Source: Membranipora membranacea
Lineage: Eukaryota; Bryozoa; Gymnolaemata; Cheilostomatida; Membraniporidae
Assembly: GCA_914767715.1 (NCBI GenBank)
Contig: OU612071.1
Coordinates: 21,203,681-21,263,680, forward strand
Direction of reading: 5' to 3'
Length of the DNA stretch: 60,000 nt
Part shown: positions 1-10,939 of the stretch, one piece after another
Layout of the letters: each line of letters opens with the position of its first letter
Position numbering within the stretch: position 1 is the stretch's first letter
Program-made: the position numbers and the translations under genes
Notes under the pieces: model-generated
The model's input: only the letters and a program-made list of their open reading frames with translations
Databases searched by the model: none
What the model was told of the DNA's origin: nothing

Positions 1-131
1 CCATGGAGGTTACTGGGTGCATTTGTTTTCATATCTATCTGTACCCTCTGACTTCTGCGGCTGGCTGAATATAACTACATATCTCAAGTGCTTGTTTTTG
101 GTACTGACAGAACACACATACTTTCATTGCA

Positions 132-615
132 AGTTCATGAGCCACGCGAAAACAACCACCACAGTCATTCATCTTGAGATCTACTTCGATCAAGGATTTG
201 CCTGTGATTGGTAAAAGTCAGTCACAAGTGTGACTCGGAGAAATAACCACTTTTGAGCTTTTCATATTGTGCGGCCTGGTATTGCACTGTAAAATATTGC
301 TTGAGCCGCGGGAAAACAACCACCCCCCCAAACTGTCTTATAAAGATATCTGTTAAAAAGTCTTGAACATAATGAACCATGATTTGGCAGCCACAATGTG
401 ATTGTCATAAGGTGACTGTCTACCAAATTTCAGATTAGTAGGTCAGAACTTAATGACACAACGGATGATATGTCATTCTTTGCAAGTTCATTTGCCACGC
501 GAAAACAACCCCCCCCCCCCCATTCGTTCATCTTGAAATCTACCTCGACCAAGCATTTGGCTGTGAGTGATGACAGTCAGTCACAAGTGTGACTGGGAGA
601 AATAACCGCTTTTAC
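132..615. repeat. Direct repeat pair with C-tracts
   Basis: A block of about 127 bases at 132-258 recurs at 484-615 in the same orientation. Both carry the words GCCACGCGAAAACAACC, TTCATCTTGA and GTCAGTCACAAGTGTGACT, followed by GGGAGAAATAACC or a close variant. A third, shorter match to the GCCGCGGGAAAACAACCACC part lies near 305. The CAACC word runs into a C-tract of different length in each copy, so the tract is probably unstable. I see no gene in the first 1,190 bases. Confidence 0.75.
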
Positions 616-1193
616 ATCCAGTATCCCTAGTTTTAGTTTCTAGTCATGGTCATTGTATTATTGATGTTATCCATGTTCAACATACAAATACAATACACAC
701 ACTATAACTCAATCAACCAAACAAAAGGTTTTATCACAAACTGCTCACAGAGCAACGGCAAGGCACTGTCAAACAAAGTTATGTGTGTCAGATTTTTGTG
801 CATAGTGCTAGAATCTAACTGCTTGTGTTGGGGGGAGGGGGAAGGGTTGCTTTTGTACAGCTTAAGCAAGCTTAAGCATGGCGAGCTAGCTGACAAGATA
901 ACTAAAGCATACATTGTCATGGGTGAGTCATTTATAGAACATGGTCAATGTCGTCCTTTACTTGACATTATGATCAGTAGTTTTTTACCCTGCTATTGAC
1001 TGTAAGATGTATTTATTTAATTGAGTACAAACCGGCTGTTCTTGCTTTGCGGTGACTTGACAATGACGTCCCTAAATATTAGCAATGTAAGTCGAAAGCA
1101 ACAAATTTTACCATCACAATCAAACCAACTCTTTGTCTCAGACTTTTAAAACAATATTAATTGTGTAATAATGCCAATACCAATCTTACGCAG

Positions 1194-2264
1194 GTGCCCT
1201 TCGTCGATTCAACTTAAGTGATGTGTCCTCAACCTCTGAGTCTGCAGCTTAACCAGGTAAGCCGGATGCTGTGGAGAGACAAACCAATGAGCATGCTGAG
1301 GCTTTTGTTACAGAGTTCTGTATGTTGGATGCTCTCACTGATGATCAAATAGAATACAGGTACAAAATATGATATGCTGCAATGATTTTCTTTCCAGGAT
1401 AGATAAATTGGGATTTACACAACTTAAAATCTCGGCAAAGCTAGACTATAAAAACGCTCACAAATGGGACCTGGTTTTAAGCAATCTTGGATTTGATGAT
1501 TTCTGGGTAATACGCAATTTCATCATTGCTACATAACTTAAGCAGCAACATAGTTGGATGTTGATCAAAAAACAGTTTTTCAATTTCTATATCTTGTTTA
1601 AAACAGGTGTGAAAATTGTGGAAAGAGATATAAGAAGATGACCGGAAAGAAAGGTTGGAGTGCACACATGCAGACCTGCAGTAAGGAAGGGTCCAGCAGT
1701 GAAGAGGACCATATTCTGATACACTCAAAAGCTCTGATTACAATAGGCTTGATGCGTATTTTGCATAACACAGTGTTTTCTTTTGGGGATGGGCAGACCC
1801 TAATGTGCATATATAAATATATGTATCTGTGGTGTAGGAACTTGGGCTTTGAAAACTATGCCAAAGGACTGCTTGAGCTTCAGTTCCAACTCACTGTCCT
1901 CCCCTCTCATCTCAGATTATCTCTCATGCAAAATCGAACAGTGAATTCAAGGGGCAAATCAGACACCAACATTCCAGTTGACCTCTGCCTAGAGCATGAA
2001 AACAAATATTTCAAGGAACAGGCAAAAACATTTCGAGGAGAGTTCACACAAAAAGCAGTGGATAAGATTTCCAAAGGATCTAATGTCACCCGCAAATTGG
2101 TATCCAATTTGAAACATGCAACATGTTTACATCAGAGAGATGTAGGAGTGCACACAAAGAAAGATCCTAGGGAAGATATAGGGCATCTGGTACAGAAGTT
2201 GAAAACTAGACAACCAGGGGTCCCGGTCATTCTCCAAAGTGTTTGTGCATCCCTCAATATTTAG
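1194..2264 (+). pseudogene. DUF6589-domain protein, C-terminal part (probably broken)
   Basis: Two exons can be read. Exon 1 (about 1194-1359) ends at a GT donor in a frame that joins exon 2 (1607-2264) after an AAACAG acceptor, with matching phase. Exon 2 starts with a small zinc-binding motif (C-x2-C, then W, H and C: CENCGKRYKKM, WSAHMQTC). A region follows that I recognise as the DUF6589 C-terminal half: a GDG turn, YAKGLLELQFQL, and NIPVDLCLEHENKYFKE, then a basic tail to a TAG stop. The role of DUF6589 is unknown; it is common in transposon-rich invertebrate genomes. The larger N-terminal part is not visible upstream. Exon 1 has an in-frame TAA at 1250-1252, so the gene is either broken or starts after it. 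It converges on the RecQ-like gene about 750 bases downstream. The family call rests on remembered motif order; a profile search would settle it. Confidence 0.65.
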
Positions 2265-5036
2265 AGCTAATATTGGAAATACGAGCCAGTGGATTTCCAT
2301 TCATATTAAAGTTTTCAGAACCAAGCACTTTTACAGGTATGTGAATGCGCTCTTCCAAAAAACATAGGCTTCCTGTGATATCGATGCATAGAGATGCAAT
2401 AGTGTGTTTGAGTTCGCCAACCATTTTTAGGTATCACAAGTTACAAAACTTAAAGCTGTCATGTAATTAATTGCATTACATTATATGCAGTATCTTCGTC
2501 AGGATTTTGATCATTTTAGACCAATTACAATATCGGTATATTATTTTATTTCATTATAAAAACCTTCCAGTTACCTGTTGCCTCAACATTTTATCATTCT
2601 GTATTCACCGTCTCAATCAAACACTCTTATGGTGTTTATCATGCTGTTTTTTATACAAAATATAACTTTCTTACGCAAAATATCACAAATTACGTTGCTT
2701 TCTTCATGAAGATTGATATGAAAGTAATCTGTAAAAAGAAACCATGTCACAGGACTCGGATAGGCTAAAAATAACTAAAATATTGAAATGAAACAAAATT
2801 GCAAGTGATCTAAAAGAGGGGAAAAGTTGATACCCAATGTGACTGATCTCTGAGTAAATTCATATGGCAGAGTCTGATAAAAAGTATCGGTTCAGCTTAA
2901 ACTTAAGAAATAAGTGTAAATGGTACTGACAATATTGTCACAACTGGCAGAAATCACTGGACTAACCTTGGGTTAAAAAAAGTAAGAGATATTGATTGCA
3001 ATGAAAATTAGGACTTAATCAGACAAATGAGATAAAGTGGTCGGGGTAGCAGTTGACACTGTTGTAGTGACAGATGGAGAGCTTTGTGAAGTAGTTTCAG
3101 TTTTATCAACCTGCAAGGACACTACTTCACTTGAGGTTATATACGGAATGATAGCACATGATGATGAAATGTGCCATGCATACGCATCACAACACATGTC
3201 GCTGGCCGCTGGTTGTATTCCAAACTCAGCCATCAGGATTTTACGACGGCAGTTGCTTGTTTTGTAAAACTCTCTCATAGCCCGCTCTATTGGCCTCCCA
3301 GCACCCATGTTTTCATGGGTAAGCAACACTGCATGACCATGGGTTGTCTTCTCTCTCGAGGCCTTTCCTGTCTCCTGGATGAAGTCAGTCACAGTGTTAG
3401 GTACCCCATAATGTACCACATACTCTATATCAGCCAAATCTAGGCCAAACTAGAATGAACTTGTGCAAAGCACGACAGAAAACTCATGAGTCTGCAATGG
3501 TTGAGAAAACTGTTCTACTGCTTGTTTCTTCTTCTCAGTTTTGGTGCCACTATGGTACATATATGCTGATGGTTTAGGGAAGCAGGTATCATCAAAATTG
3601 ACAGTCAAGAAATCATACACAATCCCAGTTAGCTCAACATTTTGAAAGAAAATAAGGATTCTTCCAGAAAACCCATCCTGCTGTAGTTTCACAAGCCACG
3701 AAAAGTTAAGAGGCACATTCTTAGAGACTCTCTCCACATAGTACCTGAAACATAAAAATGAGGTGTTGACTTCCAATGGATTATAATGTTTAATGGTACA
3801 ATGGCAGACGTTCTCATATATCGGAACCTCAACCAATATAGGATTTAATTAACCGATCATAAATATACATTTTATATTCGTGATCAGTTTTATTTTTCAT
3901 AATGAGTCCAGCATATGACGCTACTTCCTCAATTGTGTTTTGAAGCGATAAGTAAGCTTGAGTCTGCTGTCCATGATTGCAGATTGAAGCGAAAGGGGTG
4001 TAGTTAATATTTAGACGATGCTAAGATAAACCAGATATAATTAAATCAGGCTTAGTCAATATCCGTACATTCAAAGACCTAAATTTTTGATGGTTATCAA
4101 TTTTTATCTGATCGTCATGTGGTGAACTATATTTTACTATTGCAACCAACATAAACACAATGCCAAAATTCGGGCCCGCCATTGAAATTTGAATTGGCAA
4201 AACTTGACTGCAAAACTTTTCAAACAACATTGTGTTGAAATAATAATGTACTCACGATATATTAGTTTTGTCTTAACGTATATTGATGAGGCTTGGAGAG
4301 ACCATCTCCATGGATGCAGATATCGTCTTTATAACTTCCCCTGTTGCTGTGGCTGTAAGGACTATGCAGGGACGATCTCAATTCACCTAACCTGGAGTAT
4401 GCACCGCGGAATGGATCTTTCTTCCCATCTGTAGTTGTGCTTATAAAAAATACAAAAAATAATTGAATGACAAAGTACAGAATGTGATCGCAGACACCTA
4501 TAAATAGATATGCAGGTTTTGTAGTAGTGTAAGACCGCATTCATATAGTTTGTGAAAGTTCCTCTCACAAAATACAAGTCTATATGCTAAAACTTGTCTT
4601 AAAATGTCCCCAGTAACATGAGGTGAGGCCAAAATTGATAAGCTGGGTATTGTCTACAGGGACCAGAGGAATACACAATATAACTATGCTACCTAGAGCT
4701 GAATGCAACCGGCAGATTCAAGCAGATACTATGCATTGAATTACAGAGGGGGCCGTTTGAAAGTGAGTGTGTGAGTGTGCCTCTACTTACCACGAGGGAA
4801 TGACATGAGCTTCGTCTATGAACACAGCTTTCACAGATTTAACAAAGGTCTTATCGTTCAGCAGCTTTCTCCCATCACCTGAAACATAAATAATCATAGG
4901 CATGTCTATATGTATACTTTTATTGGCAACCAAAGTCATCTCATTCGAAATGTTTTGCACTCAGTGCCAGAAAATTTTTTTTTTTTAAAACAAAAAAAGA
5001 GAAACAGAAAGGAAATAATTTCATCAATAATGTTGG

Positions 5037-5444
5037 TCAAGTCGATAACATATGGTTGAAAAGTAAAGTTTTGAATGAACTGAACTTCTCTTTAGATCTT
5101 AAATGTAACGGTAAAGAATTGCATGTAGCAGAAACTTTATATCTTAGATTGTCTGTATGATATAAAAGTAAATGTTTATCACGAAAATTGAACTTGGTAG
5201 TGTTTTTAAATCCTTTATATATAAATGGAGGTGTTAAAAAATTGTTTATCTTATGCGCAAAAAGTGTAGTGAAATAACAAACAAGCTTAGGAAGAGGTAG
5301 GAGTTGTAATGATTGTGTAATGGATTTGGTTGGAATGAGATAATATGGGATGTAATGCACATTTGCGATAATGCGTAAAGCCCGATTTTGCAACAAAAAT
5401 AATCTATTGAGGGCATTATTGCAGACAGAGGGAAAAGGATACAA
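5037..5444 (-). mobile_element. LINE reverse transcriptase C-terminal fragment
   Basis: An open stretch of 135 codons reads LFLLQNRALRIIANVHY early on and ends with NSLPLHLRSKEKFSSFKTLL. This order (LQNRALRII, then LP-x-x-IR/LR, then the FK-x-x-LL tail) is the usual C-terminus after the reverse transcriptase domain in CR1, L2 and Jockey-like LINEs. The catalytic RT motifs are absent, so it is a fragment. It lies inside the large intron of the RecQ-like gene, in the same orientation as that gene. Confidence 0.75.
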
Positions 5445-5559
5445 TCATCACACATCATTATTCTAAAAGGCCGGCAAGTCACATCGAAGATAAAACAAAG
5501 CTTATAGGATTACATGTTCCTCATTGGTAGATAAGTAAAACTTCTAAGCAGTGCAAGTG

Positions 5560-6060
5560 ATTTGTATCTACTAAGACACAAGAAATAATGTCTTCAACTC
5601 GGCTTGTAAAACCTGACACCCCAGCTCTGTTTTTGAATGGCACCGATATAACTGTGTGTGATAAAGTGAGATATCTTGGCATCACAGCCTCGCAAAGGAT
5701 GTGTATTGTTAACAGTTTCAAACCTCTTTGTAATATGTTATTTAAAAATTCCATTGCATCTTAATTACCTGATATCTACCCATACTATTTACATCAATCT
5801 ATGCAGTGATAAGAAGCAATACGTTATTGTTTTAAAGAGGCTATCAAGCTAGGCATTGAGCACCCTGATTTTGATGCTTTGATGACTACCTAAGCTAAGA
5901 CACTCACTCTCAGATACACACGATGGGGACAAATCTTTAATAAATTCCCCTTACGACGTTACCGCACCATGAAGTACAGAGGTGCTTTGGGGCGAGACTG
6001 CTTTTTATGAATCTAATTCTCACACTAAACGATATTCTTTTCCAACTTGAACCACAGAGA
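5560..6060 (+). mobile_element. LINE fragment, post-palm and C-terminal pieces
   Basis: On the plus strand 5575-5690 reads KPDTPALFLNGTDI and then VRYLGI, the typical stretch after the RT active site where the template strand is gripped (LNG-x-x-I, then K/RYLGI). About 250 bases on, 5939-6055 reads RYRTMKYRGALGRDCFL, then shifts frame and continues LNDILF. The last piece matches the LINE C-terminal pieces at 33.0 kb and 47.0 kb in this window. Stops and frame changes show it is dead. It sits in the RecQ intron, opposite in orientation to the other LINE fragment there. Confidence 0.65.
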
Positions 6061-6659
6061 CCTGACTTTTCTACGTTATGTCTTTTGCCAGTGTCAACAC
6101 CAGATTTCACAGCTTTTTTGTCAGTGATAACAGAAATCAAAGACGTAACACAGACAGGCACATATTGACAATGTAGGTCACCTCATCATCCCTGTAATAT
6201 TATCCTTATAAAAAGCATGTCTTGACCATCAATATATCATATTGTTGACTGACTTACCATCCAATAGTGATTCTGCTGTGGTGAACAGAAACTTTGAGTT
6301 GTTGTGGTTCTGCTGACTTGTTTGCGATGACAGTGATGAGCAAAGACCAAACCTTGCTGCTTTGTCTAGGCTGTTCTGCAGGAGGGAAAGCAGTGGGGTC
6401 ACAACTATAACCTTGCCCTCAAGAATATCAAGTGCACATTGATATGTTAATCTCTTCCCATAGCCAGTCGGTGCACAGAAGATAACATCAGTTCCTCTCT
6501 GAAAAGTTTTTATAACTTCCAACTGTTCATGTTTAGGTTTGTAACCAGCAGGATGAGTAATTCTGTCTGAGAGACCCATTAAGGAAGGGTAGTCTGTTAA
6601 GAAAGGATAGTCTGTCGTTGTAGTTGTAGTTTGTAGCAAGGAGTGACTGTGAGTGTGTA

Positions 6660-8832
6660 TCTGGATAGCTTTTAAAACAAAGTATTTGTTTGCATGAGTT
6701 GTGTAGTGGCTAGGATGGTTAGGCTATATCACAATAGAATAATGTATTGACATAAGTTTGTGTGCTTTGTTAGTGTACTCAGCCTACACATGTGATGCAC
6801 GGTGATTTAAAAATAACATGTGCATGCACGTTGAGCATGCATGGTTATTTAAAAAACTTTAGCTCAGCCATGTTTTCACATTATTGCTGCAAAATTGAGT
6901 GCAATCAAATTATTTATATTTATTTTGAATATGATAAATGACAAATTTAATTTATTTGCCTATGGAACAGGGAAAAAGTCAAAGCTCAAAGTGGTGAAGA
7001 TTAGAGCTAAAACAGCAGAAGACAACTACTGATACTATAGCGAACGATACATGGCCACCAACAAAACCAACCAAAACCCGTGGACGTGTGAACAGGGCTT
7101 GCGGTAAATGACATTGAAGCAACCATCAATATTGAGAGAAGATCGGTTTTCCAGTGCGACCACCAACTTTAGTCTGTATGATTGGGGCTTGAGTATTTGA
7201 GCAATGATTTGAAGCCCTTTACACATATGTACATAAGCTGAATTGTAACAATGCCTGAAGTTATGTGATAGTTGATGAGAATAATCAGGGTTATCACAAA
7301 GAAATGTTATACTTAGTTTTCACGTCAATTTATTGTTAGTTTCCTTTTAACTGAATAAATTTGTCGATTGTAATTGCAGGTGTACTCTGACACGAGTACA
7401 GCAGGCGGCTAAGATGTCAGCATACATTTAGTGATCAATAACAAGGAGTCAATTTTTTGCGGAATGCCTTTTTTAATTTATTTCATTTCAAGAGGAGAGT
7501 ATCAAAGAAATAATACATCACTATTTTGTTGCAATATTATTAGTTGGAACTGTTTCCTCATAATATGGATGGTCCGTTCGGATTATTATCCGCCGAAAAT
7601 GACAGTACATGTTCCCCATACACAATTCTCATAGCTTTTACAGTTGCTGCATGCATAGCTTGATCCTGTTAGTACTAGAAGGGCAGTGAGGCAGTAAAGA
7701 ATATTCATCTTCTGCAAGAGAAAGTTGCGTCAAGTTGATGGGTTGATATAGAAGCAAGCATGGATTCTTTTAATAATGATGTTGACATAAATGTTTACAA
7801 ACACCTGAACATGAGCCATATTAAATAGGGGTAAAACATTCGGTACTATATATCAATCCAAATATTATATTATGTGATCACACAATGACCTGATTGGAAT
7901 TAAGGCGTCGCTTTCTCCTGGTTACATTGAGAATCGCCTTGAATTTACTGCCCAAGATTAATCTTTTTCAAAATTAAGGGGTCAAATTAAAACATACCAA
8001 GTAAGGATTGGGTAGGAATCAGAATGTTTTCTCAATAATTTAAGTGTTGACTTCAAACCATACCTATGAATGTACGAATGCACTAGGAAAATGTACTATA
8101 AATTAGTTTCCAAAAACAACTCAGCACAGATAGAGAATGCACACTTACAAGGTCCTGTAGTGTTTGTAATAAGCAGAAGTGAACAGTCAGAGATGTGGTG
8201 AGGTAATGATCTAGCAATCAAGAGACACTGAATTTATATGAAATGTATCTGGATTAGATGAACAGAAGTTAATTCTGTTTTTGAACAAGCGAAATAAACT
8301 AATGTTGTGTGGTTAAAAGAATTGGACGGAATCAGATCAAATTTTGGCCTAGGCTTTTGAATAGCCATAAGTGAAGCATTTCTCAAAGTCATAATAATAT
8401 ATGACACTTTTACACTTTGACACTTTACATAAACAACATTGGTGTCACCACCAACCAATCAATGGAACCTGCAATCTAACTAAAATGGAATGTCCATTAT
8501 CATTGTAACCACATCCAATTGATTGTCAACCAGCAGAAAAATGATCCATAGTTGTATTTAAATATTCAAATGACAGTGACTGGTGTCACTAACAGGTGCC
8601 AAGAGGAGCCCTTTTTGTCATCAGTGATTTGTCATGTGAGGCATATATTTATCTCAACACGTGTCACATGGCACTTTATTATGCCGCATTTAATGGTGCA
8701 CAATTTTGATATATCTGGTTTTATTTTTCATTGTACGACACTGCCAGTTGAAGGGCTACGTATCTATCTAATGACTCTCCGGCTTATGTTATTAACTCTG
8801 CGTGATGTATTCAATGAAATTCAGCCCGTACA
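6660..8832. other. No gene recognised
   Basis: This AT-rich stretch lies upstream of the RecQ-like gene. Short open frames exist, but none shows a motif, a splice-compatible partner or a repeat I can identify. The RecQ promoter should lie at its left edge; I see no clear TATA box there. Confidence 0.5.
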
Positions 8833-9885
8833 AATTTAGTTGTGTAGACTTGGGATACAGAAAGCGGTGTGAAGACCACATGAACAACATCGTATTTCAC
8901 AAGTATATATTATTTCTTTGATTCTTCATGTTAAAAATAAATGGTGCTTCATAATATTTCTGTCATCACTTTTATCTTTTATCTAAATATGCAAGTGTCA
9001 TTTAGGCAGTGAGACAATGCTTTTGTGCAACAGTTGTTTTCAGTTATGAAGAAAATAACAACTTGTCCTTTAACTTAAACTTTGCAAATGAAATGATCTG
9101 CAAAATTAGGTAACATGAAGAATGGCGGGTTCCATTGTCAACATAAACATCACTAAAATCTTACAGAATTGGGAATAAAAGAAAAGCTTTTCATGATGAG
9201 AAGCGCTACACCGGTACCCGAGGCCAAGCATCAAATTAATGTTATTGAAAAGAGTACAACAACTACATGCTTGACACCAGCAGTTTATTAGCATCAAGTA
9301 AACAATTTATTGTATCTAAGACAGAATAGAATTGAACTGCAATTGAAAGTGTCAGTTATGAAATTTTTCATTAACTGGCCTTCTAAATGATGAGCATTAA
9401 ATTACTGACATGTGGTGGTTAAAACACAAGTTAGTATCAACTGAAATCTGAAAGTGTCACCAATAAAAAACAGAAAACATATCCTGAAGCCCCGCATTTT
9501 TATTCATCTCCTATTAGCTGGAAAGTTATTTTTGACCAGGGGTGTTCACGGATAGGATTTTCTTAACAGATGTCAGATATGATGCATCAAAATTGTAAAT
9601 TTGATCTTAGCAGTTTTATCCAGTCATGAAGAACAGAATCAGATGAATGAGCCTATATCAATCAATTACAGATCGGTCTTGTTTCTTTGAAGTTTATTGG
9701 CGTCAAACAACATAATTATTGTATTTGAGACAAAATAAGAATTGAACCGCAATTGAAAGTGCCAGTCATGAGACTGAAATTATGATGAGCATTTAATGAC
9801 TGTCATATTGTGGTTGAGACAGTTGAAAGTATCAATTGAAAGCAGATTTTGTCATTTATGAATTGTCTGAAAGTACATTCTGATC
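8833..9885 (+). repeat. Long direct repeat, copy 1
   Basis: This block starts AATTTAGTTGTGTAGACTT and is repeated with high identity at 12438-13440 in the same orientation. Copy 1 has about 150-200 extra bases near 9170-9340. Part of the block is itself repeated: the words GAATTGAACTGCAATTGAAAG, GATGAGCATTAAAT and CTATTAGCTGGAAAGTTAT recur about 400 bases later in diverged form, and again near 9960-10250, where a SINE splits the unit. It looks like a dispersed element built of diverged tandem units. I see no coding capacity and no clean LTR-type ends. Confidence 0.7.
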
Positions 9886-10029
9886 GTACCATTTCCATTT
9901 ATCTGCTATTAACTATTCTAAACTAAAAGTGGAAAATGTCATTTATGAAAAGGCAGAAAGAAATATTCTGACGTTCAGCGATTTAATTTAGCTGCTATTG
10001 CGGGTGAAAATCGCGAAATATTGTCTCTG

Positions 10030-10222
10030 TCCAAAGACTGAGAAATGTGTTAAGGGCACGGCCGCCATATATGGTGACAAGTTGTTCTCAGTTTGCAGGC
10101 AGGTCGGAGCACATCTGCGGCATCAATTGAGCCCAGTAGACTGCAGCGGGATTCAAACCCGAACCCTCCAACGCTTGCGCGTTAGAGTGCAGGCGCTCTA
10201 ACCAACTGAGCTACCTTCTACT
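10030..10222 (-). mobile_element. tRNA-derived SINE, copy 1
   Basis: Read on the minus strand, a tRNA-like head carries an A box (TAGCTCAGTTGGTTAGAG) and a B box (GGTTCGGGTTTGAATCC) 31 bases later. Between them CTCTAACGC and GCGTTGGAG form a 9-bp hairpin with a GCAA loop, which does not fit a normal anticodon arm, so this is not a working tRNA gene. After the head comes a body with CTGCAGTC, TACTGGGC, GTGCTCC, ACCTGCCTG, AACTGAGAACA and GCCCTTAA. The same head and body order occurs on the plus strand at 54.5 kb, which defines a family. The SINE interrupts a repeat unit whose two halves continue on either side. Confidence 0.8.
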
Positions 10223-10939
10223 CCTATCAGCTAGAAAGTTATTTCAGACCAGAGGTGAGTACAAGTATGATTTCCCACTTACACTAACGGCTATGTCTGA
10301 GCCACTCTACTCATATATGAATGAGAGTCTGCCAACTGGACCACATATAGAGAGGAGTGAAGTGAAAGTTATTTACAGAGCTCCACATCGGGTTGGTCTT
10401 TGCTAGATCTTGAACAGACTAAACAAGCAGCAAAGCAGACCTAGTTAACAATATCTCATTTTATGTTTTCATAGCAGCAACAAATTTTTGTTAATTGAAT
10501 GGCAAGCCATAATCATTAATCACTGCAGCACCATAGCAAACCCTGTTGAAAACCTTACAAAGAGATTCATTTGATAACATAGCAACATTTTTCGCTGATA
10601 TAGCTGACCACAATATTATGTGGTGTTTATAAAATCACCACTCTAGACATTCTGGCTGACATATGCTTCTTATCCTATTAAATCAAAATTATTTTTGATT
10701 CACATCTTTAGTAAATGGAATATTAATCTGATAAATATCCTTTAATCTTCAGCCAGTTTCATATTTGCTGTCCACATTTGTAACTATTATTTGGAATTTA
10801 TAATACCCTGTAACAAGAAAATTATAGTACAAATTAAGAGGCATCGGGGAAAAATTTAAGCTTGGTATTTTGTGTGGTTAATAACTGAAAACCTCATTGA
10901 AAAGTTTATCAATAATTGCAGGTTATATAATACACTCTA

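Larger units (their letters stand above)
3015..6639 (-). pseudogene. RecQ-like DNA helicase, four exons, decayed
   Basis: RecQ proteins are ATP-dependent 3'-5' DNA helicases. Exons: A 6639-6258 (Walker A region, CAPTGYGKRLTYQ), B 4878-4791 (DEAH box, VFIDEAHVIPSW), C 4428-4278 (RLGELRS, then motif III PCIVLTATATG), D 3744-3015 (RILIFFQN, VVLCTSSF, then motif VI QETGKASRE and a Cys-rich end NCRRKI and MCCD like the RecQ zinc region). Exons A and B join in phase with good splice sites. Breaks: the Walker A Ser/Thr after Lys is Arg; motif VI has GKASR where GRAGR is usual; exon C needs a frame change between RLGELRS and PCIVL; exon D has an in-frame TAG at 3449-3447. The A-B intron contains two LINE fragments. 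The family is clear, and this copy is unlikely to make an active helicase. It could belong to a mobile element or be a decayed host paralogue. Confidence 0.82.

Noticed and set aside
646-999. 117-codon plus-strand frame
   Set aside because: There is no motif, low complexity is present, an overlapping frame exists on the other strand, and no splice partner was found.
10139-10222. Functional tRNA gene on the minus strand
   Set aside because: The A and B boxes are good, but the anticodon stem does not pair and the region forms another hairpin. A second copy with a shared body shows it is a SINE.
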